Assembly: GCF_013009345.1 (NCBI RefSeq) | Contig: NZ_JABELE010000002.1 | Coordinates: 62,001 to 126,000 of the forward strand | From: Acinetobacter geminorum | Lineage (GTDB): Bacteria > Pseudomonadota > Gammaproteobacteria > Pseudomonadales > Moraxellaceae | Reading direction: 5' to 3' | DNA length: 64,000 nucleotides | In this document: positions 26,856-35,935 of the stretch, in pieces | Position numbering within the stretch: the stretch's first letter is position 1 | How the letters are laid out: every line of letters begins with the position of its first letter | The notes under the pieces: generated by a model | Database searches by the model: none | What the model was told of the DNA's origin: nothing | Seen by the model: the letters and a program-made list of their open reading frames with translations, nothing else | Made by a program: the position numbers and the translations under genes

Positions 26856-27749
26856 TTAGATTCCAGCATCTGTTGGGTTAGCTTTTAATTTCTTATAAGA
26901 TGAACTTTGTTGCATGTTCAAATTCGTATTTTTTGGTGGAATTGGAGATAAGAACCACTTCTTATATAAAGCGTCCATTTGACCAGTTTTCCACAAGTTC
27001 TTTACAGTACGGTCTGCAACCGCTTTAAATTTTGGATCATCTTTAGCAAGCATAATTCCATAAGGTTCAGATGAAAGTACTGGACCTACAATTGCAAAAG
27101 CTTTAGGTGTAGAAGATTTAGCAATCAAGCCTGCTAAAATATTATCATCCATTACAAATGCAGCAGCACGGCCAGATGCCATCATGGCAAAAGAATCAGC
27201 ATGATCCTTACCATAAATATTTTGAACATTAATTGCCTGACCTTTCTCATTCATCTTGATGTATTTGTCAGATGTGGTGCCTTGAGTGGTAACAACAGCT
27301 TTACCATTTAAGTTTGCCAAACTTTTAATGCCTGAATTTGCTTTAACAGCCATGCGCACTTCAGTTGCATAGTAGTTAGTTGAGAAACCAACTTGTTGCT
27401 GACGTTGTTTAGAGTTTGTAGTAGTACCACATTCCATATCGATATTGCCTGCCAAAAGCTCAGGAATACGTGTTGATGAAGTTACAGCCTTGTACTCAAC
27501 TTTTAAGCTAGGCATTTTCAGTTCTTTTTTAATGTCATTTGCAAACTGGTTACAGATATCGACTGCATAACCTACTGGTTTACCTGCAACAACATATGAA
27601 ATTGGATCTGAAGATTCTCGATGACCAATTACGATCTTTCCGGTACTTTTAATTTTAGCTAATGTATCTGCTGCTTGAATTTGAGAAGTAGCGCCAACCG
27701 TACAAAGCATAACTGTTGAAATAATGAGAGAGGTTGCAGAACGTTTCAT
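26856..27749 (-). CDS. gltI: Glutamate/aspartate ABC transporter substrate-binding protein
   Basis: This periplasmic solute-binding protein has 297 residues. A Sec signal peptide ends QIQA, followed by ADTLAKIKSTGKIVIGHRESSDPISYV, the family-3 binding protein start. Other family features include GYAVDICNQFANDI, MECGTTTNSKQRQQQVGFS and KWFLSPIPPKN near the C-terminus. The pattern closely follows E. coli GltI (YbeJ). It is the first gene of the operon and is preceded by a near-consensus sigma-54 promoter about 80 bases upstream. Confidence 0.9.
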   Translation of the reverse strand: MKRSATSLIISTVMLCTVGATSQIQAADTLAKIKSTGKIVIGHRESSDPISYVVAGKPVGYAVDICNQFANDIKKELKMPSLKVEYKAVTSSTRIPELLAGNIDMECGTTTNSKQRQQQVGFSTNYYATEVRMAVKANSGIKSLANLNGKAVVTTQGTTSDKYIKMNEKGQAINVQNIYGKDHADSFAMMASGRAAAFVMDDNILAGLIAKSSTPKAFAIVGPVLSSEPYGIMLAKDDPKFKAVADRTVKNLWKTGQMDALYKKWFLSPIPPKNTNLNMQQSSSYKKLKANPTDAGI

Positions 27750-27827
27750 AAGAACTCCTTGATGATCATTCTCTCTATTTATCTATAGAATCATTCATAT
27801 AGAGCAATAGAGTGATTTTTTATTAAA

Positions 27828-27845
27828 TTGCAATTATCGAGCCAA
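27828..27845 (-). promoter_or_regulatory. Near-consensus sigma-54 promoter for gltIJKL
   Basis: Read on the minus strand, the 18 bases are TTGGCTCGATAATTGCAA. This fits the sigma-54 consensus YTGGCACGRNNNTTGCW at all but one position, with the invariant GG and GC ten bases apart. Transcription would begin near 27818 and give a leader of about 70 bases before gltI. The first leader bases can form an 8-bp stem (27817-27810 with 27796-27789). No enhancer site could be identified by eye. Confidence 0.72.
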
Positions 27846-28252
27846 CTTTTCCAAGTCGGATCCATCCATTTGCTTCACTTATTCTATTCAATCTGTTTTG
27901 CAGAATTAATACCTTTAAAACTGCTCACATGTTTCTACTTTAATCTATGTTTTAATCTTCTGTCTATTATTAAGCTCATCTAATTACACTTAAATGTGGC
28001 AATTATTGATTACAATGTAAACACATGCACAATAAAGTGGCTTAACTTTGGCTAAAAATAGTATTTAGAAAAAATGTATTTTCCAAAAAATTATAAAAAT
28101 TAAAGTTATTAGTCATTTAGATAAAATTGAATTTATATTGTAAAAAGTAATTTTGGCGGCAAAATAATATAAACAAATGGCTTAATAAAAATCATTTAGA
28201 AAATTGATAGTAATATCTACATTAATAAAATAACTAGCAAAGATAAAAATAA
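27846..28252. other. AT-rich intergenic region upstream of gltI
   Basis: About 400 bases lie between the sigma-54-like promoter and the end of the GST gene. I see no gene. If the promoter is real, this stretch should hold binding sites for an enhancer-binding activator. No clear palindrome of the AauR type was found. Confidence 0.5.
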
Positions 28253-28272
28253 GCCCCGATTTTCTCAGGGCA
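28248..28272 (-). terminator. Terminator after the GST-like gene
   Basis: On the minus strand GCCCTGA pairs with TCGGGGC (one T-G pair) around GAAAA and is followed by TTATTTTT. Confidence 0.7.
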
Positions 28273-28282
28273 TTTTATAATT

Positions 28283-29047
28283 TTAAATTCCTCGCCAATC
28301 TACTCGCGCATTACGCTCAGTTTGATATATTCTTAAAACATACTGACCTAGAGGTAAATCGAGTAAATTTTGCTGATAGTTATTCCATTCTTCTGAAACA
28401 CCTTCAGCTTCTTCCCGCTCCCACGGCGTGCCCTTTATTTCTAATAAAGGAGCAAGCATAGAACAAACAGAAATATCAGCAAGACTTAAGCGATCACCCA
28501 CCATATAACGTGCCTGATTTTCGATTAAGCAGTTATTTAATTCATTTATGAGCTCATCCATGTGCTCTTTTGACTGGTTGACTAGCTCTTCTTCAAGTTT
28601 ATAGTTCTTCTTTACCAGTGTTTTGAGGAATGGCTTCGATATTTTTTCAAACTGACGTAAATAGCCTTGTTCACCCATCATAATTTCTAAAGCATGGTCT
28701 CCATGCGCCAACGTGTGAGCTAGAGCCCAACGACGGACATGAATACCTAGCTCATCAGCCAAACTATCTATTTTTAATGTTTGCTGTCTTAATTGTTCAT
28801 CACGACGTAACAGTGAATGCTCCGGATAAGTATCATCCAGATAAAGTGCAATTTTAGTCGATTCAGCGATCCATTGATGATCATCTTTCAAAATAGGCAG
28901 TAAATTTTGGCCTGTTTTGAGTTGTGCAAAAGCACGATGAAAGCCTGGAATTAAGTTATGAGCCACATAATCAAGTTCTTTATGGTCTAACAACCAGCGA
29001 GCTTTTTCACAATAATGGGACAAAGGAAACTGATACAAAACCCGCAT
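28283..29047 (-). CDS. Glutathione S-transferase family protein
   Basis: The N-terminal thioredoxin-like domain begins MRVLYQFPLSHYCEKARWLL, with candidate catalytic Ser10/Cys13, followed by the glutathione-binding segment WIAESTKIALYLDD. The all-alpha C-terminal domain carries YMVGDRLSLADISV, the usual GST N-capping motif. At 254 residues it is somewhat longer than standard GSTs. It is a single-gene unit between the glt operon and the sulfur operon. The substrate is unknown. Confidence 0.85.
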   Translation of the reverse strand: MRVLYQFPLSHYCEKARWLLDHKELDYVAHNLIPGFHRAFAQLKTGQNLLPILKDDHQWIAESTKIALYLDDTYPEHSLLRRDEQLRQQTLKIDSLADELGIHVRRWALAHTLAHGDHALEIMMGEQGYLRQFEKISKPFLKTLVKKNYKLEEELVNQSKEHMDELINELNNCLIENQARYMVGDRLSLADISVCSMLAPLLEIKGTPWEREEAEGVSEEWNNYQQNLLDLPLGQYVLRIYQTERNARVDWRGI

Positions 29048-29415
29048 AAAATCTCCACGTTTATTTTTATTTGACTATTTGTACAAAAATGGTCGTCGGT
29101 AAGTAGATACTTTAGAAGCTATTTTTAGTTAAAACAATGGATATTGTGCTCATTTTTCACTGACACTTAAGTCTATTTTTTTATATCTTTTTTTACCGTA
29201 CTTATTGCTCTTTTTCATATTAAAACCAATTCTATTATTATTTTTCCACATAATAACCTTAAACTATTGTTTTTTATAATCTTTCGATATCTCTATTTTT
29301 TCATTAAAAAGCAAAAAAAATGCTTTGCACTTTATTTCATAAGCTGAGCATAAGTCCTCGTTTAGTGGAAAAATATTTCTTTTGTAAGGTAATGACAGCA
29401 ATACAAGGTGTCATT
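29048..29415. other. Intergenic region upstream of the sulfur operon
   Basis: These 368 bases separate the leftward GST gene from the rightward six-gene sulfur operon. I looked for a SAM-type riboswitch and for a sigma-54 site (SfnB genes in Pseudomonas are under a sigma-54 activator) and saw neither. A TATAAT at 29275-29280 is a possible -10 element without a good -35 partner. Confidence 0.5.
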
Positions 29416-30627
29416 ATGTCTAATTCTCTATCAAAAACGACTGCCTACGTCCAAATCATTCAAAATGATCAACAAGCGATTAATGCTGCTTATCAAGTGG
29501 CGGATTATGCTTTAGAGGGTCGTAATACACGTGATCAACAACGCTTATTACCGCATGAGCAAATCGAAAACTTTAGCCAAAAAGGTCTAGGTGGTATTCG
29601 CATTGCAAAAAAATACGGCGGTGCTTTTGTTTCCAATAAAACTTTGGCTCAAGTTTTCCGTATTTTGAGTAAAGGTGATGCGAATGTTGGTCAGATTCCA
29701 CAAAATCAGATTAGTCTGTTAAACCTGATTGAAATCATGGGTACAGAACAACAAAAACAATTTATCTTTTCAGAAATATTAGCCGGCAAGCGTCTTGCCA
29801 ATGGTGGACCAGAACGTAATACCCATGATTCAAAAACCTTAAAAACCAATCTTACTGTTGAAAACGGCAAATATATTTTAAACGGTGAAAAGTTTTATTC
29901 GACGGGAACAAGTTTTGCGCATTGGCTTGCAATTAAAGCGATTCATCCCGAAGGCCATGTGGTTTTAGTGATTGTTAACCGAGATGCTCAAGGTATTGAA
30001 GTCATTAATGACTGGAATGGATTTGGGCAACGTACGACAGCGAGTGGTACGGTTAAATTAAATCATGTTGAAGTTAATCCAGAACTCATTTTTGATGAAC
30101 GCTTATTAACTAAAGCCCCTACTTATCGCGGTGCTTATTCTCAGTTATTACAAGTAGCCATTGATGTCGGTATTGCGGAAGCTGCTTTTGATGATACTTT
30201 ATCGACTATTCATAAAGCACGTCCAATTATTGATGCAAATGTTGAAAAAGCCAGCTTTGAACATTACACCCTGCAAGAGGTAGGTAAGTTAAATATTTTA
30301 CTCGACGCAGCAATTTTACTGCTTGATGAAGCTGCTGAATATTTAGATGAACTTGATCAACTTCAAACGGTGACTGACGAACAAGTAGCAAAAGCTTCAA
30401 TTTTGGTTGCCGAAGCAAAAGTCTATGCCAATGATGCGGCTCTACAGATCTCTGAAAAATTACTAGAGCTAGGCGGTAGCCGTTCAAGTTTAAGCCAACA
30501 CAATTTGGATCAACATTGGCGAAATGCCCGTGTACATACCTTACACGACCCTGTTCGTTGGAAACTACATGCCATTGGCAATTATTACCTTAATGGTCAT
30601 TTCCCTGCCCGCCATGCCTGGATTTAA
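29416..30627 (+). CDS. SfnB family sulfur acquisition oxidoreductase (first copy)
   Basis: This 403-residue flavoprotein has the acyl-CoA dehydrogenase/DszC fold. SfnB-type proteins take part in using dimethyl sulfone and other organosulfur compounds, and DszC is an FMNH2-dependent monooxygenase with the same fold. Landmarks include LPHEQIENFSQKGLGGIRI, the loop NGEKFYSTGTSFA and the C-terminal NARVHTLHDPVRWKLHAIG. The frame extends upstream to 29320, but AAGGTG before the ATG at 29416 and alignment with the second copy support this start. It lies 12 bases before a paralogous gene, in an operon with a DszA-like enzyme and a Met-type importer. Confidence 0.85.
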   Translation: MSNSLSKTTAYVQIIQNDQQAINAAYQVADYALEGRNTRDQQRLLPHEQIENFSQKGLGGIRIAKKYGGAFVSNKTLAQVFRILSKGDANVGQIPQNQISLLNLIEIMGTEQQKQFIFSEILAGKRLANGGPERNTHDSKTLKTNLTVENGKYILNGEKFYSTGTSFAHWLAIKAIHPEGHVVLVIVNRDAQGIEVINDWNGFGQRTTASGTVKLNHVEVNPELIFDERLLTKAPTYRGAYSQLLQVAIDVGIAEAAFDDTLSTIHKARPIIDANVEKASFEHYTLQEVGKLNILLDAAILLLDEAAEYLDELDQLQTVTDEQVAKASILVAEAKVYANDAALQISEKLLELGGSRSSLSQHNLDQHWRNARVHTLHDPVRWKLHAIGNYYLNGHFPARHAWI

Positions 30628-30639
30628 GGAGAAATTGTC

Positions 30640-31863
30640 ATGACTTCATATCAATCGGTTCAAACCAAACAAACGTCGGCATCTGGCCAAGCGCACATTA
30701 TTCAAAATGATGCTGAAGCATTAGAAGTTGCCACACAGTTTGCTGAGCAATTTAAAAAAACCGCAGTTGAGCGAGACGCTAAGCGAATTTTACCGTATAC
30801 CGAAATTGATGCATTGAGCCAGTCTGGACTTTGGGCAATTACAGTACCTAAGCAATATGGCGGTGCCGAAGTTTCAAGTCATACCGTTGCTAAAGTAATT
30901 GCTCTTTTAAGCGGTGCAGATGGTTCAATCGGACAAATTCCGCAAAACCACTTCTATGCCTTAGAAGTGTTACGCAATACAGGTACAGAAGCTCAAAAAC
31001 AACGGTTATATGGCGAAGTTTTAAATGGCACTCGCTTTGGTAATGCACTTGCTGAGTTTAAAACCAAAACTTCAACTCATAAGCAAACCAATATCCGTCC
31101 ACACGAAAATGGCTACCTGATTCAGGGTGAAAAGTTTTACTGCACAGGAAGTTTATTTGCTCACCGTATTCCAACCTTAGTTTTAGATGATGCAGGTCGA
31201 GAGTGTCTAGCCTTTGTAAAAAGTGGTTCACAAGGATTAAAACTTGTTGATGACTGGTCTGGCTTCGGACAGAAAACGACAGGCAGCGGCACAGTTAAGT
31301 TTGATCAGGTTTTTGTCGATGTTGATGATGTTATTCCTTTTGATACTGCATTTTTACAACCAACCTTAGTGGGTCCTTTTGCCCAAATTATGCATGCATC
31401 GATTGAGGTAGGTATTGCACGTGCAGCCTTTGAAGAAAGCTTGCAAAGAGTACATCAAGCTCGTCCATGGATTGACTCACAAGTAGAAACAGCCAACCAA
31501 GATCCTTTAACGATTTATGAGCTAGGACGCATTGCTGTAGATGTACGAGCAAGTGAAGTTTTATTAAAACAAGCTGCGCAATCAATCGATGCCGCAAAAA
31601 TTGAGACCACACCTGAAAGTATTGCGAAAGCATCCATCGATGTTGCCAAAGTACGTGCTCATAGTAGTGATACGGCGCTAAAAGCTTCGTCTAAGCTGAT
31701 TGAACTTGCTGGTAGCCGTGGTAGTCAATCACAAGATGGTCTAGACCGTTTCTGGCGCAATGCGCGTGTGCATACCTTACATGATGCTGCACGATGGAAA
31801 TATTACTTTATTGGGAACTATGTTCTTAACGGTGTTCTACCACCTCGACGGGGGACATTGTAA
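30640..31863 (+). CDS. SfnB family sulfur acquisition oxidoreductase (second copy)
   Basis: This 407-residue paralogue of the preceding gene shares IIQNDxxA near the start, IPQN, GEKFYxTG, DWxGFGQxTTxSGTVK and NARVHTLHD. By eye the two are roughly 40-50 percent identical, so they are an old duplication and may have different substrates or form a heteromer. A GGAGAA site precedes the ATG. Its stop overlaps the start of the DszA-like gene by one base (TAATG), indicating translational coupling. Confidence 0.86.
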   Translation: MTSYQSVQTKQTSASGQAHIIQNDAEALEVATQFAEQFKKTAVERDAKRILPYTEIDALSQSGLWAITVPKQYGGAEVSSHTVAKVIALLSGADGSIGQIPQNHFYALEVLRNTGTEAQKQRLYGEVLNGTRFGNALAEFKTKTSTHKQTNIRPHENGYLIQGEKFYCTGSLFAHRIPTLVLDDAGRECLAFVKSGSQGLKLVDDWSGFGQKTTGSGTVKFDQVFVDVDDVIPFDTAFLQPTLVGPFAQIMHASIEVGIARAAFEESLQRVHQARPWIDSQVETANQDPLTIYELGRIAVDVRASEVLLKQAAQSIDAAKIETTPESIAKASIDVAKVRAHSSDTALKASSKLIELAGSRGSQSQDGLDRFWRNARVHTLHDAARWKYYFIGNYVLNGVLPPRRGTL

Positions 31864-33275
31864 TGGCAGATTTTAAAGCAAAAGAGATTTTATTAAACGC
31901 CTTTGACATGAACTGTGTTGGACATATCAATCATGGCTTATGGACACATCCACGTGATGAATCACACCGCTTTAATGAACTGAGCTATTGGACAGAACAA
32001 GCCAAAACATTAGAAAGTGGTTTATTTGACGGCTTGTTTATAGCAGATATTACAGGTGTGTATGACGTCTATCAAAATGGTATTGATCTGACTTTAAAAG
32101 AGTCCATTCAACTTCCAAGCCATGACCCATCTACACTCATTTCAGCAATGGCGGCAGTCACTGAAAACTTGAGTTTTGGGGTCACTGTGAACTTAAGCTA
32201 TGAACATCCGTATCAATTTGCACGCCGCTTTGCGAGTCTCGACCATTTAACTCAAGGTCGTATTGGCTGGAATATCGTGACGGGTTATCTCGATAGTGCT
32301 GAACGTTTGATTGGCCAAAAAGGTTTAAAAGACCATGATGCCCGCTATGAACAAGCCGAAGAGTTTTTAGAGCTTTGCTATAAATATTGGGAAGGTTCAT
32401 GGGAAAACGACGCCGTTAAAAAAGATAAAGCACGACGTGTTTTTACAGATCCATCTAAAGTTCACACCATTCACCACCACGGAAAATATTACCAAAGTGA
32501 AGGTGTGTTTCAGGTGTCTCCTTCTGTACAACGCACACCAACACTGTTTCAAGCAGGTGCTTCCCCCAAAGGTATGCAGTTTGCGACGCGTCATGCTGAG
32601 TGTGTATTTATTGGCGGCGACAAACCCGAAAAAATACGAGAACAAGTGAAAAAGATTCGTGCTCTTGCAGAACAGCAAGGCCGTTCAGCGGATGACATTA
32701 AAGTCTTCGTTGGCATCACCGTTGTTGTTGCCGAAACACATGATCTCGCTGTACAGAAACTTAATGAATATCGTCAATATGCAAGTCCTGAAGCTGGCTT
32801 AGCGCATTATGCGAGCTCAACTGGCATCGACTTAAGTAAATTTGCCGACGATGAAGCAATTCCTTACCAAAAAAGTAACAGTATTGTTTCGATTACCGAA
32901 AAATTTAAAGAGCAACAAATCACAAAAAATGACTTAAAAGCTCAACATGTTTTGGGTGGTCGTTATCCACTCATTGTGGGTAGTGGCGAAGAAGTTGCTG
33001 AATACCTAATTCATCTTTTAGATGAAACCGATATTGATGGCTTTAATTTGACACGTACAGTTGCACCTGAGTCTCACCACGACTTTATTCGCTTGGTCAT
33101 TCCTGAGCTACAACAACGTGGTCGCTATAAAACTACATATAAAACGGGTTCACTACGGAACAAAATTTTTAATCGGGGTGACCAATTACCAGAACAACAC
33201 CCCGTTCAAGCGTTCCGATGTAGTCCCTATAACAACAGCAAAAACTTAACAACAGTTGAAGAAATAACCGCCTAA
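31863..33275 (+). CDS. DszA/NtaA-type FMN-dependent monooxygenase
   Basis: This 470-residue bacterial-luciferase-fold monooxygenase is of the NtaA/SnaA/DszA group, which uses FMNH2 and oxygen to cleave C-S or C-N bonds. Typical segments are FDMNCVGHINHGLWTHP near the start, GLFDGLFIAD, DHLTQGRIGWNIVTGY, FQAGASPKGMQFATRHAE and DIDGFNLTRTVAPE near the C-terminus. No flavin reductase gene is in the operon, so reduced FMN must come from elsewhere. The context of two SfnB/DszC-like enzymes and a sulfur-type importer suggests oxidative desulfurisation of an organic sulfur source. Confidence 0.87.
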   Translation: MADFKAKEILLNAFDMNCVGHINHGLWTHPRDESHRFNELSYWTEQAKTLESGLFDGLFIADITGVYDVYQNGIDLTLKESIQLPSHDPSTLISAMAAVTENLSFGVTVNLSYEHPYQFARRFASLDHLTQGRIGWNIVTGYLDSAERLIGQKGLKDHDARYEQAEEFLELCYKYWEGSWENDAVKKDKARRVFTDPSKVHTIHHHGKYYQSEGVFQVSPSVQRTPTLFQAGASPKGMQFATRHAECVFIGGDKPEKIREQVKKIRALAEQQGRSADDIKVFVGITVVVAETHDLAVQKLNEYRQYASPEAGLAHYASSTGIDLSKFADDEAIPYQKSNSIVSITEKFKEQQITKNDLKAQHVLGGRYPLIVGSGEEVAEYLIHLLDETDIDGFNLTRTVAPESHHDFIRLVIPELQQRGRYKTTYKTGSLRNKIFNRGDQLPEQHPVQAFRCSPYNNSKNLTTVEEITA

Positions 33276-33289
33276 ATTTGGAGATAGAC

Positions 33290-34120
33290 ATGGCTCAAAC
33301 AGCCTCAAAAAAATGGCTAGGCATAGGCTTAGTCGTTGTAGTCCTTGTTGCTGCTTTAATCTTTTGGAATAAACATCGCCAAAGTGGCTCAAATGAACTT
33401 GTGATTGGGATTAGTCCCCCATTTGCAAAAACTTTACAAGCTGCTGCCGATGAAGCAAAGAAACAGGGTTTAAATGTAAAACTGGTCGAATTTTCTGACT
33501 GGAATACACCAAACATTACTTTAAATCATAGGGATATTGATGCGAACTTTTTCCAGCACCAACCTTTCTTAGACAATGCAATTAAAGAAACTGGCTTTAA
33601 ATTAAAAGCATTTGCAGTGGGTGCAGCATCACATGTGGGACTTTATTCAAAGAAATATAAAAGCCTTGATGAATTGCCACAAAACGCACGTGTAGTCATT
33701 CCAAATGATCCAGTGAATCAAGGTCGTGCCCTACTACTTTTACAGCAAGCTAAATTAATTACGCTTAAAGATTCAAATAATCATTTATCTGCACTAAAAG
33801 ATGTAGTTTCAAACCCTAAAAATTTGCAATTCGTAGAGGTTGAAGGGCCACAGACTGCTCGTGCAATTGATGATGTTGACTTGGCTTTTGGCTATCCGCA
33901 TTACCTACGCTTAGCAAAAACAGCTGACCCCGAAAGTGCACTTTTACTTGATGACAATACCAATAAACGTTATGCAATTTTGTTTGTAGTGCGTGATGAC
34001 TACCAAGATACGGGCGATAAGTTAAAGAAATTTGTTGAGATCTATCAAAACTCACCAAAAGTTAAAGCTGTGTTAGATGCTGAGATTGGGCCAACACTTT
34101 GGTTCCCTGGCTGGAAATAA
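33290..34120 (+). CDS. MetQ-like ABC transporter substrate-binding protein
   Basis: This extracytoplasmic binding protein of the NlpA/MetQ family has the typical segments NELVIGISPPFAKTLQAAA, DANFFQHQPFLDN, VVIPNDPVNQGRALLLLQQ and FGYPHYLRLAKT. With the ATG at 33290 (GGAG seven bases before) it has 276 residues. The N-terminus is a hydrophobic helix (residues about 10-24) followed by FWNKHRQSG. There is no lipobox cysteine, unlike standard MetQ, so it is probably held by an uncleaved membrane anchor or released by other means. The substrate may be an organosulfur compound rather than methionine, judging from the operon. Confidence 0.85.
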   Translation: MAQTASKKWLGIGLVVVVLVAALIFWNKHRQSGSNELVIGISPPFAKTLQAAADEAKKQGLNVKLVEFSDWNTPNITLNHRDIDANFFQHQPFLDNAIKETGFKLKAFAVGAASHVGLYSKKYKSLDELPQNARVVIPNDPVNQGRALLLLQQAKLITLKDSNNHLSALKDVVSNPKNLQFVEVEGPQTARAIDDVDLAFGYPHYLRLAKTADPESALLLDDNTNKRYAILFVVRDDYQDTGDKLKKFVEIYQNSPKVKAVLDAEIGPTLWFPGWK

Positions 34121-34131
34121 GGAGAATGACA

Positions 34132-35202
34132 ATGGTGAGTTTTGGATCACAAGTTGATTTTTCTCTACCCCATATCAAAATTCGCGGTTTAAATAAGTTT
34201 TACCAATCGCAAGGTCAAAAACTGCATGCTTTAAAAGAGATTAACCTTGATATTCCTCAAGGTAAGATTTTAGGCATTATTGGTAAAAGTGGTGCAGGCA
34301 AATCTTCCTTGCTCCGTACTTTAAATGGCTTAGAACAGGTAAATACTGGCAGTATTCATATTCATCAACAAAACATTGCTGAATTGAGCCATGCCGAGCT
34401 TATTCAAACTCGCCAACGAATTGGAATGATTTTTCAACATTTCAATTTAATGTCTGCAAAAACAGTTTGGGAAAATGTGGCATTGCCCTTAAAAGTTTCC
34501 AATTACAACAAAGCAGATATCGACCAACGTGTAAATGAGGTTTTGGCACTGGTGGGATTAGCTGATAAGTCTGGCTACTACCCATCTCAACTTTCAGGCG
34601 GACAAAAGCAACGCGTCGGTATTGCACGTGCACTTGTTCACCATCCAGAAATTTTACTTTGTGATGAAGCCACTTCAGCACTTGATCCAGAAAGTACTGC
34701 CACTATTTTGGCTTTACTTAAAAAGATTAATCATGAGCTGGGTCTTACTATTGTATTAATTACTCACGAAATGCAGGTCATTCGAGAAATTTGTGATCAA
34801 GTGGTGGTGATTGACCAAGGTGAGATAGTAGAGGCCGGACAAGTTTGGTCTGTATTTTCACGACCAGAACAACAGATTACTCAAGAATTGCTGAATCTTG
34901 AACAGATCACTCTGCCTTTTAAAATCAGTCCTCTACCCGATGAAAATTCGACGCATATTATTGTAAAACTGAAATATGAGGCTGACGCACATCAGGCTCC
35001 CGATATTCAAGAACTACTTGCCAGATTTAAAGCACCTGTCAATTTATATCAAAGTCAGGTCGATACCATTCAAGGGCACATTATTGGCTCACTTTTAGTC
35101 GGTATTCCTAACGTAGAAATTGATCTTTCATCTATACGACAAGACACATTAACTGCAATTGCACAATTTGAGGTACTTGGCTATGCACGACCAGCTCATT
35201 GA
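34132..35202 (+). CDS. MetN-like ABC transporter ATP-binding protein
   Basis: This 356-residue ATPase has Walker A GKSGAGKSS at residues 51-59, signature LSGGQKQRVGIA, Walker B LLCDEATSALD and the H-loop LITHEMQV. A C-terminal NIL/ACT-like domain of about 80 residues (from about 275) is typical of MetN and, in E. coli, inhibits transport when methionine binds. The GGAG site favours the ATG at 34132, 11 bases after the metQ-like stop. Its 3' end overlaps the permease gene by 20 bases. Confidence 0.87.
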   Translation: MVSFGSQVDFSLPHIKIRGLNKFYQSQGQKLHALKEINLDIPQGKILGIIGKSGAGKSSLLRTLNGLEQVNTGSIHIHQQNIAELSHAELIQTRQRIGMIFQHFNLMSAKTVWENVALPLKVSNYNKADIDQRVNEVLALVGLADKSGYYPSQLSGGQKQRVGIARALVHHPEILLCDEATSALDPESTATILALLKKINHELGLTIVLITHEMQVIREICDQVVVIDQGEIVEAGQVWSVFSRPEQQITQELLNLEQITLPFKISPLPDENSTHIIVKLKYEADAHQAPDIQELLARFKAPVNLYQSQVDTIQGHIIGSLLVGIPNVEIDLSSIRQDTLTAIAQFEVLGYARPAH

Positions 35203-35842
35203 TTTATTAATTACTGGAACTGTAGACACCTTACTCATGGTAGGTGCATCTGCATTTATTGCTTTTTTAATTGGCTTACCCATTGCCGTTGTTTTAGTAA
35301 GTACCTCCGAGCACGGCATTCACTCCTCACAAAAGATTAATCAAGCTTTGGGTTGGATCATCAACATTACTCGCTCTGTACCTTTTCTTATATTAATGGT
35401 CGCTCTGATTCCACTAACTCGCTGGATCGTAGGTACAAGTTACGGTGTATGGGCAGCCGTTGTTCCCTTAACTATTGCGGCAATTCCCTTTTTTGCGCGT
35501 ATTGCAGAAGTCAGTTTACGTGAAGTCGACCAAGGCTTAATTGAAGCTGCACAAGCCATGGGTTGTAACCGTAAACAAATTATCTGGCATGTACTTTTAC
35601 CAGAGGCTTTGCCGGGTATTGTGGCGGGTTTTACCGTGACTATTGTGACTATGATCAATTCCTCTGCGATTGCTGGTGCTATTGGTGCAGGTGGTCTAGG
35701 AGACATTGCTTATCGTTATGGCTATCAACGTTTTGATATGCAAATTATGGTGGCCGTCATTTTAGTGTTAATTGTTTTAGTCATGTTAGTACAAGCGACT
35801 GGCGATGCATTAGCCCAGCAACTTGATAAACGTAAAGTTTAA
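35183..35842 (+). CDS. MetI-like ABC transporter permease
   Basis: This 219-residue inner membrane permease has five to six hydrophobic helices and an EAA loop (VDQGLIEAAQAMGCNRKQII then WHVLLPEALPGIVAG) that matches MetI. A GAGGT site precedes the ATG at 35183 inside the end of the ATPase gene. It is the last gene of the six-gene operon. Confidence 0.88.
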   Translation: MHDQLIDLLITGTVDTLLMVGASAFIAFLIGLPIAVVLVSTSEHGIHSSQKINQALGWIINITRSVPFLILMVALIPLTRWIVGTSYGVWAAVVPLTIAAIPFFARIAEVSLREVDQGLIEAAQAMGCNRKQIIWHVLLPEALPGIVAGFTVTIVTMINSSAIAGAIGAGGLGDIAYRYGYQRFDMQIMVAVILVLIVLVMLVQATGDALAQQLDKRKV

Positions 35843-35935
35843 AAGCAATACAACCCTGCTCTAGCCATGACTTTGTCATGGCTTTCATGTAAAATCATCG
35901 ACAATTTTTAATTTACACATTTGTGAGTGGTTTTC

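Noticed and set aside
29048..29415. SAM riboswitch or sigma-54 promoter ahead of the sulfur operon
   Set aside because: No conserved SAM riboswitch core or GG-N10-GC element is visible in the region.
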